From: Xestospongia bergquistia
Lineage: Eukaryota > Porifera > Demospongiae > Haplosclerida > Petrosiidae
DNA: 64,000 nt
Direction: 5' to 3'
Assembly: GCA_963965975.1 (NCBI GenBank)
Contig: OZ014411.1
Location: 21,852,249 to 21,916,248, forward strand
In this document: positions 1 to 14,204 of the stretch, in pieces
Numbering within the stretch: position 1 is the stretch's first letter
How the letters are laid out: each line of letters opens with the position of its first letter
Program-made: the position numbers and the translations under genes
The notes under the pieces: model-generated
Databases searched by the model: none
What the model saw: the letters and a program-made list of their open reading frames with translations, nothing else
Told to the model about the DNA's origin: nothing

Positions 1-1395
1 AGTTGAGTTGTACATATAATAAAAGTTGACACCTGAGACAGAGGAAATAACAAAATTATAACTGGAAAAAACCATCCTATAATTTTTTGGAATATATTGG
101 TTTCATAGTGAAGCACTTTACCGACTAGAGCTATAAAAATTTGCTAAATATCAGTTGATTCTGTGATATACTAATAGCTAAGCAAGCTTTAAAATGTGGG
201 CGTGATTAGTCACACAATGTCATTGGTGCATCGGCAGTTAAAGGATGCGGTACAATTTCATTTCGTCACTTTCAATTGTCACATGCATCAATAGAAAAAA
301 ACAAAGCAAATGACCATGCCAATATATACATAACATGTGGTCTTAAATGATTATAGGACTGCCTTGCACTCGCGTGCCAGGAGGACAAATGACAGATAAA
401 CATAGATTCTACTTTAACAAGAGTGAATTGCGGAGCACTTTATATATGTGGCATAGATGGACAATTTGGACATTGATAAATACTATTGAAAACTGTAATT
501 GTGGTGTATCAATCATCCAATGAAGTGCCACACAGGTGTGTTTCCCATGATTTAACATAATGAAATTTACAACTTAACAGTAAATCTTTTAACCAATTTT
601 TTCACAGTGTATCAGTTGATTCCCTATGCTGAGGTGAATTCTGAATCTAGAGAAAGTAATTACAAATATATTTTAACCCCGTGAAACTTGTCACGTGACT
701 CAGACCAAGTGAATGTAGTAAATTCCATTTGAATTGGACATATGGTTCTTTATAGTGCACATAGACCTACTTTAAAACCACATGCCTTTTATGGAGCAAT
801 AAATGGCTGAATTAATCTCATGATAAATTATATTATGATATATTATGGCTCATCAATCCATACGTGTTATTAACCTGCCAATTCAGATTTTCTAAAAGAT
901 GCGTCACCCTTGGGTTTGTGGGTTTACATCACATTTTGTGTCCTTTTTAAGCTAAGATGGTAATTTCAGCATTAAGTATTGGTTTATGCAGCTCTATGCA
1001 ATTTTGACATGATATCATTAACACATTATAATTTATTACCACATGCCTTAACAGTTTCAAAATAAAGAAGAGAATAAAAATTATTTCAAAAGTAAGTTAA
1101 TTTAGATGTGATCTATCTGTCCAATTGTATTGTTATTACTGTATCATCTTAATATTAAGTCACTGCAGTGTCCAACTTTAGGTGTTATGTAAGTTTGTTT
1201 GAATAATTTATAAATAGCATAGTTATGCAATCTAGTTATTCAAATTTAGGATTTCATAGAATTAGCTTTGATGCCTATTTTTATGGGCTTTTGGAACATA
1301 GTTAAGCAAAAAAGTAAATAAAAACATTTTATTAAAATGGAGTAGCCGTAAGGACAGTTTATACTACATACAGTAACTAATGTATAATGGTGTAG
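1..1395. other. 5' flank or long intron of gene A, no gene seen
   Basis: I see no EGF-type cysteine spacing, signal peptide or other exon bounded by good splice sites here on either strand. The first recognisable exon of gene A begins at 1396 after the acceptor ending tgtag. In paralogue B the matching exon is preceded by an intron of only 157 bp, so this stretch is either a much longer intron or a flank next to a 5'-truncated gene copy. Confidence 0.5.
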
Positions 1396-4300
1396 ACATT
1401 GATGAATGCAGTAACTACACTTTAAACGGATGTAATCAGAAGTGTACAAACTTACCATGTCTGGAAGGAAGGTACTCTTGTTCATGTTACAATGGTTTTA
1501 GGCTCATAGAAGACAATAGGACATGTATAGGTAAGGTTTGCATTGAATAAATATAAAAAATGTTGATGATATTTATCTTAACAAGATGTTAACGAATGCT
1601 TCACCAATAATGGAGGATGTCAATATCAATGTAAAAATACAGATGGCAGCTATGTTTGTGAATGTCCAGAAGGATATCGTCTTAACAATGATTCACAATC
1701 ATGTGATCGTAAGATCTTATGCTTATTAATGATTTTATTATTATTGTTACTCATGTAGCATTGCCTTGTCCTAATCTCTTTTCACCTGTGAATGGACACA
1801 TCTTGTGTTCAGACATAATTTTAGTTGTTGGTAGTAACTGTTCCTTTTCTTGCAATGAAGGCTACCGATTACAAGGTTCACAAAATAGAGTATGTTTACC
1901 TAATACAAGCTGGAGTGGATACCAAACTGAGTGTAAAATTATGGAATGTCCAGAACTTATTGCACAAACTAATTCAGTTATTGTACAGAGCTGTTCAAAT
2001 ATTCTCAATTCAACATGTCTATTAAGCTGTATTCAAGGATTTTATCATGAAAGTGGTGAACTATTTCAGCAATCTTGTTTGTTGAAAAATGGTATTACTG
2101 AATGGAATGATCCAGTAGTGTGTAAAGGTATGTAATCATCAATATGTATCATGTTTATGAATTTATTAGAAATTGATGTTTGTGATCCTAATCCATGTGG
2201 ATTGGGTAATTGTTCCATAACTAATGAAAAATCACCAATTTGTTCCTGTCCTGGTAGCTATTTTTCAGGAAATACTTGTGAAGAAGGCAGGCTAGTTGTG
2301 TCTGATATACCAATTCTAACAGTAAATCAGTTATCTCTGCCAATTTCATTATATTCGTCACCTCACACAACTCTCAATATAACTATTTTTTCACAACCAC
2401 ATGTTCTTTTGTATCCAAGTGACAAGATTTCAATCACATATCCTAATGAACAGACATCTTTAAAAATCAAATCCACTTCACCTGGAATTGTTAAACTACA
2501 TTTTCAATTAGAGTCTACCGAAAAGTATGAGCCAGTGAATGATCAAATTGCTGTTGTATCTGATGAAAATGTAGCTGGTCATTATTTTGATGATGATGAG
2601 ATGGGAATACTTAAAGAAGGTTGCTGTCAGTTTGACTGGAATTTGCCTGATTATTTCTGCTCAAACTCAGGTCATCAGGTTACATTGTATTCATCCTGTG
2701 GGTGGATGAGAAATAAGCAAAGAGCAATATCAGATGGAGTTATTGTCATAGAGTATGGTATGTTCAAGGTTCCTCTCTCTATAGCTGGTATTGATATAGC
2801 TATATCTGATGAAAACATTGCTATTGACTTTAGCAATGAAGGTGGATTGTGTAAGCATTGCTCTAAAAGAGAGATAAATTGTCATTCTCATATTCCTACT
2901 ATCGAAGATGTACGTGATATGTTAAAGCTCCAAGCTTTAGAGAAAACATTTTTAAGATGGTCAGCAGCTATTTTGCCTTCATCAATCACAATTAGCATTC
3001 CTGTCAATGCAACAAAACAAGCATTTTCACGGATAGATTTCCATGCAAAATTAGTCACAAGACTTGATTTGGTTGATGAGTGCCCATACTTGAGTCCTCC
3101 TATTGTACAGAGCTCTGGTCTTGACTATGTCATAGCAGTCTCTTCTAACCTTTCAATTAGCTATAACCATAATGTCATACTATACATTCACTCACCCAGT
3201 GATTCTCCTGTGTGCTTCATGAGGTCTCTTTGTAATGACAATGAGGATTCTATTACTGTTGGAATCACCAAATCTCTAAATGCAAAGCTCTTAAGCCATC
3301 TTTCATTTCAAAAATATGTTCAAAAAGGATGGAATATTAAGTTGCAAACACTTACTACATCAAGCTTTGGTCTTGGATTGAGGCAATCCACTATATACTG
3401 GGATGGAAATAGTGAAACCACCTTAAGAGAATCTGTGTATGACACATTATTGAATATGGAACTAAGTGGAACATTTCAAGAAAACTTCTTGACTGTAAAA
3501 ATTTCATTTGCTGGTTCATTCACTACCTTTATTGCTTATGAAGAACCTTTATCATGTTCTGTAAGGATTAACTTTTTTATATGATGATGCGACATTATTT
3601 TTTGCAGATACCCAATGAAATGAAAGGAAAAATGACAATTGAAATCATATCTGGTGCATCAGGACATTCCAGTACACTTCATCTGCACTCTAACAGTGGA
3701 AATGCTCTTTATATAACAGAACGTAAGGTGATATATATCTTATCAGTTATAACTGTATGTTTTCTCTCACTAATATAAGGTACTTGTAAAGACAGTAATA
3801 TTAAAGCTGGTGTTATGACTTCCCTTAACGTATCTCCTATTTTAACCAATGGCAGCTTCAGCAACTATGTCCCCTTGACAGGTAAAGGACCATGTAATGT
3901 CAAAACTCATCTACAATTTGGTAATTCACTGCAAATCAATACTGTTTCACTGACTAGTGCATGTTTGACCTTAAAGATCAATGAGCTCAGTTTCCATGGA
4001 CTTGTTTTTAAACTAGTACTTTTTCCAAATAACGTGCAACTCATTCCCGGAAAAAAGATAAATGTGCTTCTTGAATCAAGTGTTGACCAAGATATTGTTG
4101 AGTTAGGAAACTTTGTTAAGCTTCTGCCAAATTCACAAGTACCAAATATTGTGGCAGCAATGTTTGCTGACGAGGACAGTATTTTTAGCGCTTTGAACTC
4201 AGCTAATATTTCATTATTTGATGCCCAAATTCCAACAACTATGAAGATCATTGACGATCAAATAAGCTTCTCAGCAACAGCAAACATTTTTCAAATAAAG

Positions 4301-7300
4301 TCAGTTAAAATAAGTGGTAGAGGAACTACAAAAAGAAAATGGAGCTCACTACAACTCAAATTGAATGTTGATGCAAGTAAAGCATTATCTGAAGGCATGA
4401 CTCAATATGCAAGAAATGAATTAAATGAACAAGCTGAAGAAGCCATAGATCGTATTTATCAGGCAAGACAGAGTGTATTTGAAGCAAACATTAATGTTAA
4501 TAATGCTAATATAAAATTAGCATATGTTAAGAAACAGTTAAAAACTCTGGAAAGCGAAATAAAGAACAAGATGATACAGAAAAATATATTAAAGAATGAT
4601 AAAGATTTTCATGAAAAACATTTACGTGATCTGTTAGAAACATATTGGAATGCCTCTAATGAACTCACAGATTCTATTGAAAATATTTGTCAAATTAAAG
4701 AATGCGAACAATCATGCCGAGCAGGTGATATAGAGACATTGTGCTTCACTCCCACTTTTATTAATGAAAACAAAACATGCTACATGTATGGACAGGAAAT
4801 CAGCAGTGTCAGCAAGAAGATGGACATTATAAAATATATTTGCCATTATGAAACTTATTATAATGGGGCTACTCTTAAAGATCACATTATAAAAACTGCT
4901 GTATTATTAGTTATCAATCCAATTGCTGGTCTGATTAGTGGTTTATCTACAGACAAAAGGAAAGAATGCCATCATGTTACAGTAAAAGAGGAACATTGGT
5001 ACGAAGGATACTTCTTAAAGAAAATTGTTATAGCTAAAAATTGTACTGTGAAAAAGGTTGGCAACCAAGTCCACAAAGGTTGCAATTATACATCTGATTG
5101 TGCAGTTTTAGTTGAAGATTCTCCCTGCAGTGCACTTAATGACTACTGCTACAAAAATCGATCAAAATTAATTAAGCAGTTCAATAAAGATAATGAAGAG
5201 GTTTTACTCAATATTGACCAGAGGTATTATGCTTATAAAACAGCATTAGAAAATTTCACTGATATCAGCTTTGAAATCTCATCATTGGAATTAAAAAATC
5301 AATCTTTAACAAAGGAAGCCATTTCAACATCTTCAATATTGCAGAGTGCTTTAAGAGCAGAAAAAATTGCAAATGGCAGCTATGTAAAGATCAAAAATGA
5401 AGAGGAACAAAAATATAAAATGTATAAGTTTATTCAAGACAATAGTATTCTATTAGCAGTTCAATTTACTAGAATTTTCTTTAATGTTACCGTTGAAACA
5501 CAGACACCAGTCTTAGTGCCACTCCATGTTGTGTATGAAGTGCCTTTTCATAAAACAAGTCATGAAGCAATAGTTGTTGTTGATATATCTTCATCAACTG
5601 ATCTTATTCAAAAAACTATTTTTGACAACATTGTTGATGATATCATCGATGATATTTTGGAGATTAATTCTGTACGAAAAAGAAGAGATACTCACATTAC
5701 TTATCTGTCTGATATATTCAAACAAAACTGTGAACTACAAACAAAATTGCTACATTATCTAAATGAACTTATTAGCACACTTGAAGAAATTCATGAAAAC
5801 ACTAGAGAAACACTTTCTTCAATAAGAAAAGTCAAGGATGATGCAGAAATGAAATATCAAACTACTTTAAAGGTTCTTAGGGAAATTGAAGCCAATGCTT
5901 CATTTGTAAATCTTCTAAACCAAAAAGAATATATTTTCTATCAGAATCAATTGGACATTTTCAATGCTATGCTAGCTAGAGTCTCTGAATCAGAGGTTGT
6001 GGAATGGAAGACAAACATGGAAGATATACATAATGGCAGTATAACTTTTTTTGGTCGAAAGTGTTATAGCTTTAGTGACTGTCTTAAAATTGCTTTGAAG
6101 AGCCTTCAACAATTGCTGTCTGGAATTTCTAATCCTAAAGCAATGTCCATTCTTGAATCAGTTTCTGAAATACAACAGCCACTGCTAAGTATTGCTAGTA
6201 ATAGTTCTCAAAATTATACTCAAATTAATTCTATTTTGACAGAAACAATGCAAATAATGCAATCTTTAGTCGACTTAGACTATTGGTGCACAGCTCCTCC
6301 AGAAATAACTGAACAGCCGGAACATGAACTATATATACAATCTGGTGATACACTCAAACTTAATTGCAAAGGTCATTCCATCCTACCATTGACATATGTA
6401 TGGAAGAGAAACAACAAAACCATTCCTTTTGCAACCTCTGGAAATCTTGTAATACAAAACATGGACATATCACATTTAGGTGTTTATCAATGTGAAGTAA
6501 GAAATGCTGTAGGACTAACAAAGAGTCATCGATCTATCGTGTATGTTTACGAAATCCCAAGCTTCATTCAACGCCCAAAATCAGTGTCAACTATACAATA
6601 TAATGATGCCTACTTTATATGTGATGTTAGTGCTTATCCTGTGCCAGTCTATGTCTGGTTCTTTAGACCAAATGCTACAACTTCTTGGAGTATCATTAAA
6701 AATGAAAACAAGAGTCTTTTGTATATTACAAATGCTACTTATGCAAACGAGGGACAGTATTATTGTAATTCTTCAAATGATTTTGGTTCAGTTGTATCTC
6801 AATTAGCTAATCTTGCTTTCCTACCTGGGAGCCCAGTAGAAATGAGTTACCAAGTAGAATGTGCCTATGAAGCAAAGACGTCTACACAATACTCTATGAG
6901 GAATGAAAAACAAACTTTCTTAGCAGCAGTTAGCAAAATATTAAATTTGACGACAACACCTGTACTAAACATAACATTCAATGGTTATGTCATAAGCTTT
7001 GAACTTCTAGCACCAAAAATATTATCAGTCAATAATGCTGAAAAATGGTTTAATGATACCCATAGAAGTCTCAGTGAACTCTACAAGGCTAAATTACTGA
7101 TAGAGCTATCTTTCAATAACATCAGTAATCCAATTGTATTCATCAGCAAGAAAAAGATGTATACAGTCAAAGTCAAAAGCATTCAAATACACCCACTTTT
7201 GTTCAAATGTCCAGTCGGATATGAATTTGATTTAACTGATCTTGCTTGTGGTAAGATAAAACTAGTTTATGATATTGCTACTGTATTTTTAAAAAATTCT

Positions 7301-9101
7301 GCTCTATGTAGTTGGTTGCAAACCTGGTTATTATTGGGAAGGTTATGTGAAAGAGACACTTCGACCAAAACCTGGTGTATTGCTAGAAATCAAATATCCT
7401 ATTTGTTCTTTGTGTGGCAAGGGATCATTTCAAAAGGAGAAAGCTAGTTCTAGCTGTATTCAATGTCCAGCAAACTATTCCACTGCAATAAGTGGTTCTA
7501 AATCAAGAAGAGATTGTCAAAGTATAAAAATAAACTCTATAATAATTATTTTTGTACAATTTTAACAACTAATATTATCTTTGTCATGTACTTATAGAGT
7601 TATGTCAACCTGGCACATACTCCACTACTGGTTTTGAACCTTGTTTATCATGTCACTTGGGATATTATCAATTGAAATATGGACAAATACATTGCATTCC
7701 ATGTATTCATGGAGCTAACATAACAGCCTGTACATCAGGTAAGTAAGATTTAGTTATTAATGAGATTTAACAATCAACAGTACAATGTAAACCTGGTAAT
7801 TACTCATCCACTGGATTTGAGCCTTGTGTCAACTGTCACAAAGGTTATTATCAACCTTTATATGGACAGAAGACTTGTTTGAAGTGTATTCCTAACTCTA
7901 ACATTACAGCTTGTGATTCAGGTAATTCAAGAATCTTAAAACTATATTATAATTGATTCATAACAGTATTTTGTGAGACTCATCATTATTCCTATACTGG
8001 ACTCAAACCTTGTCTATCATGTCCAAGGAGTTATTACCAACCAGCAAAAGGGCAACGTTTGTGCATTCCATGTCCTCCAAATACAAATATAACACAATGT
8101 TTACAAGGTTAGTGCATGTTATGATAGCATACCCTTATCTGTCATATCACCATAGATCCCTGTAGTCTACCACCTTATAAAGGACCTTGTTATGGTGATA
8201 TTCCTAAATATTTTTACAATAGAACCAGTGCAAAGTGTGAAATGTTCAGTTATGGAGGATGCTATGCCAATAAAAATAATTTTAATAACAAAACAAATTG
8301 TGAAGAACAATGTCTTTGTAAGTTTATGATAAAGATTTCTGATTATTAAGTACTTTTATTATAAATGCAACAGCTCCTTGCAGTCTACCACCCTATAAAG
8401 GACCTTGTTATGGTGACATTCCTAGATATTTTTATAATGCGACAAGTGGAAAATGTGAAATCTTCAGTTATGGAGGATGCTATCCAAATAAGAACAATTT
8501 TCTGACACAACATGGCTGTGAACATAATTGTAAATGTGAGTTTGAAGTTTCTTATGAATAACTATTTATGTTCATTGTAGTCTGTCCACCCATGTGTACT
8601 CCAATGTTTTGCAAAGGAAACATTGGAGCTATGTGTTCTTTGTGAGTTAATTTTATAGTGTAATTATAACTTGAACTTGGTTTATCAGATTGCCAATCCC
8701 AAGCAGTAACAGTTCCTGTCCTGGTGGATGTGTCATTTCCAGTTGTCATACTTGTTATTATGCTATTAATCCACTTCCATTTCCTTCAAAGGCAATGTCA
8801 TGTCATAAGTGTCCTGATAATAGAAATGGAATTGATGAGGCATGCATAAGTGAATGGGGTCAATGCATTGATAAAGCTTTGAATGTGACTTCTGTAAGTA
8901 TAGTTATAAAATTAATGCATGTATTTCTTTAGTGCTAAGTAATTTGTGATACCAACAGCTTTAGCAAAGTGATAAAATAATCTTAAAGTATATTGAAATC
9001 TTTGTTACTTATTTTTTTTTGTTTAGATTCCTACTGAACAGAGGACAACTAACAACTACCATTGTTATGGATATCCTTGTCCTTATTATAACAAACAATA
9101 A
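1396..9101 (+). CDS. Gene A: secreted EGF/Sushi/coiled-coil/Ig/ephrin-receptor-like/Kunitz mosaic, 5' incomplete
   Basis: Fifteen exons: 1396-1530, 1586-1708, 1759-2127, 2170-3560, 3608-3722, 3780-7250, 7312-7521, 7598-7738, 7781-7921, 7967-8107, 8156-8317, 8374-8535, 8581-8641, 8689-8893, 9027-9101 (stop TAA). The lengths give an uninterrupted frame of about 2299 codons, starting at phase 1. In order: two calcium-binding type EGF domains (DIDEC, DVNEC starts), two Sushi/CCP domains in one exon, one EGF, about 1100 residues of unrecognised sequence with coiled coils, a furin-type RKRR at 5674-5685, two I-set Ig domains (about 6295-6830), four Cys-rich ephrin-receptor/GCC2-GCC3-like repeats (7312-8107), two Kunitz domains (8156-8317, 8374-8535) with Tyr at predicted P1, and a Cys-rich tail without a membrane segment. 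It is a tandem paralogue of gene B, with identical exon order. The EMI-like start and five EGF exons present in B are not visible upstream. Cell-surface or matrix role is inferred. Confidence 0.85.
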
Positions 9102-9326
9102 CATTTAAAGTGATTGCTCAATGCAGTGATAATTAAGTTTGAATATTTTGCTGTAAACTTAGTTAGCTTTTTAGAGTGATATTTTATTCATGCAACTTAC
9201 CTTACTGTATATACATTGCTGTTTTAGTAATTAGGTATAGCAATGCACACACTTTTGACAATTTATAGAAAACTTTGAATATAGTTTCATTTTTTTATTA
9301 GAAGGTTGATGAGAATTTTTTGACTT

Positions 9327-9332
9327 AATAAA
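9327..9332 (+). promoter_or_regulatory. Polyadenylation signal of gene A
   Basis: AATAAA lies about 225 bp after the gene A stop. The same hexamer occurs in the matching place after gene B (25968-25973), within a 3' flank that is nearly identical between the two genes. Confidence 0.7.
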
Positions 9333-11282
9333 ATATTTAAAAATGATATCCTCTGACTTGTACATTGCTGTAATTAAATCTATAGGCAAAAAAAATACTG
9401 GACCTTATGTTCCATAAGGCAGTCAGTGATCATGCATGATAGTGTTCAACTACACAGATTATGGTTAACGCATTTGCTCTACTCTATTCAATGATTTTTC
9501 TTAATGCAACTACATGTTTGACTAAATCTCTATCTATTTTTCCATCAAAATTTCAAACAGTACATTAGTTATATTCTCTGCTATTCACAGGATCTATTAT
9601 TGTAGTTTACATGACTATATATTATTATTTTAGCATTGTTATGGTAATACACCCATACACTTATCATTATCTCATCAATTAAATTACTTGTCCATTATCT
9701 ATATTATAAGTTTATATTCTATTCATTCATTTCCTGTTTACACTAATCTATAATTATCTTCTCTACAATCTTTATTAACGAAAACAATTATATTTCTTTA
9801 GTGTTTTACATTAACAAAGAAACTATATCTGGCTTTATATTCTAGTCTAGCCAATGATCATTTGTGCTGCATAAATAATTTGATAGATACCCTATATAAA
9901 CAGATTGACACGAATGCTGACTGAGAGACTATTACATTATGGATTAATAGGCAAATGGCAGACAAATAGACATTAATGTTGTTGGAGTTAGCAATTGTTT
10001 TTGTGTGTATACTCTTTTATATGTATTATATATTGTCAATGGCAGAAGCATGAATGTATAAATGAATTGGTACATACAATTAAACATATTAACGTTGCCA
10101 GGGACAGACAGTTAGACTGAAATTACTGAAGTCAGAGATAATAGATAAAAATTTAATATACACATTAACAGTCAGAAAGATGAACAGAAGGATAGATTGA
10201 CTGATAAGCAGTAATGAATGGACATGTGGTCCAAAAGTATACATAGACAGATAAGCAAAGAATGAAATTGAGAACTATAAAATGATCATTAATTAATTCC
10301 TTGTCCTTGTGTTTGTCTATATCCAATCATTTGTTCTTCTATAAACACATTTTACCACTATCTTGTTTACATAACCAACTGTTCATTCTCATTTGTTTGA
10401 TTGGTTCTGTTACCAAAGACATCTGTTTGTTTTGTCTATTTATTAGTTTATCAATCTAATAGCAATCCATTCATTAATAACTCCATTATTTTTTTAGCCA
10501 TTTGTGTACAGACATATGAAGACATTGTAGTGTTCTAGTACACCTTCAAATATAAACAACTGATTGATAAATGAAAGTACTGACAAACAGTAATAAGAAT
10601 ACAGAAAACACATGTACACACGTTTATATATAGAAATCCATAGAATATTCTAGAAGTTCTACACGTGGTTTCACACCTACAAAACCATACATATTAGCAT
10701 AATTACATTAGCATGAAAAGAATATTAAGTTAACATTATCAAGAGTTATTGAGATACCACAGACATGATTAACTAATAAAAATGCTCAAGCTGATACACA
10801 TAAAGAGAGATCCTGTAAAGAAAATTATATAAATATAATATGTTAAGTTTAAGAATTATCACATTGTCAATTTTTAATATTTTTTATTTGTGTATATTAG
10901 TTCTCTCAGTCTATCTGACTAATGGTTTGTATGAATGACTTCTTTGGAATCCTTATTCATTGCTTCAACTTATCACTCAGTCTTCATTCGATTTTCATAA
11001 TACTACTGTTGTGAGTACTCATAATAGTTTACATTGTTAAAAGTAAAGTAATATTCTTAGAAATAATCATCTACAATATATTATCATTTAAAATATAAAA
11101 TTTATTGTTCAATGACTTATAGATATTAACAAAATGTACAAATGATAGTTCTATAATTTTGGATTCTTTCTTAAATTACTTATAGATCTATAGAATAAAA
11201 ATTGAAATGATATAAACATAAAAACTTTAAAATAAATTATAGTTAAAGACAAAAGAAATTCTCATTACAATTGCTGCATATC

Positions 11283-11490
11283 TATGTTCACATCTGCTTA
11301 TTAATATATATAACATCTGTGTTGACATCTGGTTATTAATAGATATAACTTTATATTGACATCTGATGATTAAAATATATATAACATCTGCATTGACATC
11401 TGGTTATTAATATATATAACATTATCTTGACATCTGGTTATTAATATATATAACATTATCTTGACATCTGGTTATTAATATATATAACAA
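11283..11490. repeat. Tandem AT-rich repeat, unit about 42-50 bp
   Basis: About five imperfect units of the form gacatctggttattaatata followed by a TA-rich spacer. Related units recur at 12985-13083 and 13540-13612 as gacatctggtgattagtatt. Confidence 0.75.
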
Positions 11491-11859
11491 AGACAAGCTG
11501 TCATATGCTTGTGCAGCTAAATGTAAACGCATGGATGACTGAATAGATGGATAGATATCATAGGAAGATAGATAAAGTATAATAATAAATAATGAAAAGA
11601 AATAGACATAACATGAACTTGATGGGCTACTTAAGTGTGTGTATATATGTTACCATAACTGGTTTTATTAAAGCTAATGTTGAAAAGTGTTATTTAATTA
11701 TATAACAGCAATACCTAATTGTCAATTGAGTTACATATTGTGGGTAGATAATGACAGACAGAGAAAAGAAATTAGAAACTGATATTGATGTCTTCAAATC
11801 CATCATTTGTTTGTTAACTTGTTCATGGCACTGCTATTCAGTCCATGTTTATCATCTCA

Positions 11860-12215
11860 TCAATTCAACTAGTAGTACAAAATCTACTTAATTAGTCTCA
11901 TAATCTGTCCACCATTTCCTGTTAATATAATATTTTCCATATACATAAATAAATTGATAGATAATATCAATGTGAACAGTTTGATAGACAAATATATGTT
12001 AACATTTGGGACTATGAATGATCACAAATACTACAATATTAATTAGTGAAGTAATAGTCAAAAGAAGTAAAAACTAATTACTTGATGACTTGTTAGCTAC
12101 AAGTGCATGTACATTATCATCACTTGTTACAATATAGCTAAACTTACAAAAAATTATAAAACTATCTAACAATTCTACTATCTATTGAGTTAAATATTGT
12201 GGGTATATAAAAGAA
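11860..12215 (+). repeat. Dispersed repeat, copy 1 (partner at 14205-14555)
   Basis: About 350 bp beginning near atctcatcaattcaactag is repeated in direct orientation around 14205-14555 with scattered differences and short indels. No coding potential was seen in either copy. Confidence 0.75.
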
Positions 12216-12502
12216 ACTGGTAACATTTATTTATTCAATTATCTATTCTTACAACCTCTAAGTACATTATTATATAAGATATATATTTAGTTTCTAATAA
12301 TATAACATTTTTGCTAAAACTGAGCAGTTGTTATAATGACAGTCTACATTATGTAACCACTGAATCTAAAATAGTATTTTCAAAAGAGATTTTCCGAGTG
12401 TTATTTGTATCAGGCATATACATGCAATAGCAGTGCCTATGTAGGTAATGGCCTGGATTGACCATTGTCATGGCAGAAAACAATAAATAACTCACTCAAA
12501 AC

Positions 12503-12913
12503 TACGGAAGGCGAAGGCGGACATCTACTTCTACTTTGTAGTCTCATAATCTGTTTGAAGTTTTCCAAAAATACTCCACTTCTAATTTGCAGTTTTCCCA
12601 ATTCCAATTCTATTTCTATCCTTCGATGACAACTAAAATACTACATCCCCACCCTAACCGGAAACACGCCGCTTCGATCCATTCTAGGATCGCCGTGAAC
12701 GATTCATTGAGCTCAATGAACTGAAGCGTGAGCTGTCTCCTAGAATGAATTGAAGCGACTTGTTTCCAATTTGGGTGGGAGTGTAGGATTTTAGTTGTTA
12801 AATATTCCATCAAAGGATAGAAAATAGAATTGGAATTGGAATAATTTTGGAAAACTTCAAAGTAGAATATGAAATTACGAAGTAGAAATGGATGTCCGCC
12901 TTCGGCTTCCGTA
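12503..12913. mobile_element. MITE-like fold-back element with long inverted arms
   Basis: The left end tacggaaggcgaaggcggac and the right end gtccgccttcggcttccgta are inverted repeats with one mismatch over the outer bases. Pairing continues, with gaps, through most of the 411 bp, for example ccaattccaattctattt against agaattggaattggaata. The core is GC-richer than its surroundings. A TA lies at each outer edge, and aaaact sits on both sides. No transposase is encoded, so it would be non-autonomous. The superfamily is not assigned. Confidence 0.75.
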
Positions 12914-13031
12914 CAAAACTAACTACAATCTTTCAATTCTTTGTAGAATTAGATTCTACGATATTCCCCTCCTTCTATAACCTCTATGTTGACATCTGGT
13001 GATTAGTATTTACAACATCTATGTTGAGATC

Positions 13032-13225
13032 TGGTGATTAGTATTTACAACATCTATGATAACATCTGGTGATTAATATATATAGACATCCTAACAGACA
13101 AATTCAAGCTGTCAGATGCTCATATAGCTGAATGTAAATGTATGGATAAATGAACAGATATACAATTATCACAGGAATACAGATAATGCATAATAACAAA
13201 TGATAATGAGTTAGTCAAAAAATGA
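13032..13225 (+). repeat. Direct duplication, copy 1 (partner at 13551-13745)
   Basis: This segment, containing catctatgataacatctggt and then a stretch on agctgtcagatgctcatata, recurs almost unchanged at 13551-13745. A more distant relative lies near 11490-11600. Confidence 0.7.
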
Positions 13226-13550
13226 TTAACTTGATGTTAATTTGTTTATTGGCAGTCCATATTTCTATTCTTCTACTAATATTTGCCTGTCATTTCTATC
13301 ATTCCATAAAATAATAGTCTTCTCAGTCAATATTTCTTCCACCTATATTCTCTATTCCTTTGTAAGGTCATACATTAATTTATCTAAGTATTTGTTCTTA
13401 TGGTCAAATTAATATACCATTCATCTATAGAATTAGCTTCATAGTCTGTCAATCTATTTCCTGTTTATATTAATATTCACATATAAATAAATAAATTGAT
13501 GTATAGACAGTGTCCATGTAAACAGATTGATAGACAGATACTTCTTGACA

Positions 13551-13745
13551 TCTGGTGATTAGTATTTACAACATCTATGATAACATCTGGTGATTAATAT
13601 ATATAGACATCCCAACAGACAAATACAAGCTGTCAGATGCTCATATAGCTAAATGTAAATATATGGATAAATGAACAGATGGACAATTATCACAGGAATA
13701 CAGATAGTGCACAATAACAAATGATAAAGAGATAGTCAAAAAATG
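13551..13745 (+). repeat. Direct duplication, copy 2 (partner at 13032-13225)
   Basis: Near-identical copy of 13032-13225 with scattered substitutions. Non-coding. Confidence 0.7.
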
Positions 13746-14204
13746 GATTCAAGATTAACTTGATGGACTAGTTGAATTCATATGTGTATATATATTACCA
13801 TAACTGGTTACATTACTACTAATATTATAAAAGAAGTCAAATTTATACTCATCTGTTTATTAGCTCATAAAGTTCGTCCAAAGTCTTTATCTATTCGTTC
13901 AATATTTTATCAAATTTGGATTGATCTATTATTGGCCTATTTATTATATTTGTTCCACAATATTCAATAATCTTTCTTCATTCAACAACCAGCTTGACAA
14001 AATTTCACTATATCACCTAATCTGTTAATTTACTATGAAATACATTAGTTGTACTGTTTGTCAGAAGATCCATCCTTTGACTATCATTCTACTTTACCTG
14101 AGCCATTGTCATGCTCAATAAAAGATTGCTGACCAAAAAGGTCATATTGTATATTATTATATTAACTTATGTTGATGAATATAACTCACCTCACACACAT
14201 ACCA

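Noticed and set aside
12616..12813. 65-codon open frame in the hairpin element
   Set aside because: It arises from the palindromic core and has no domain.
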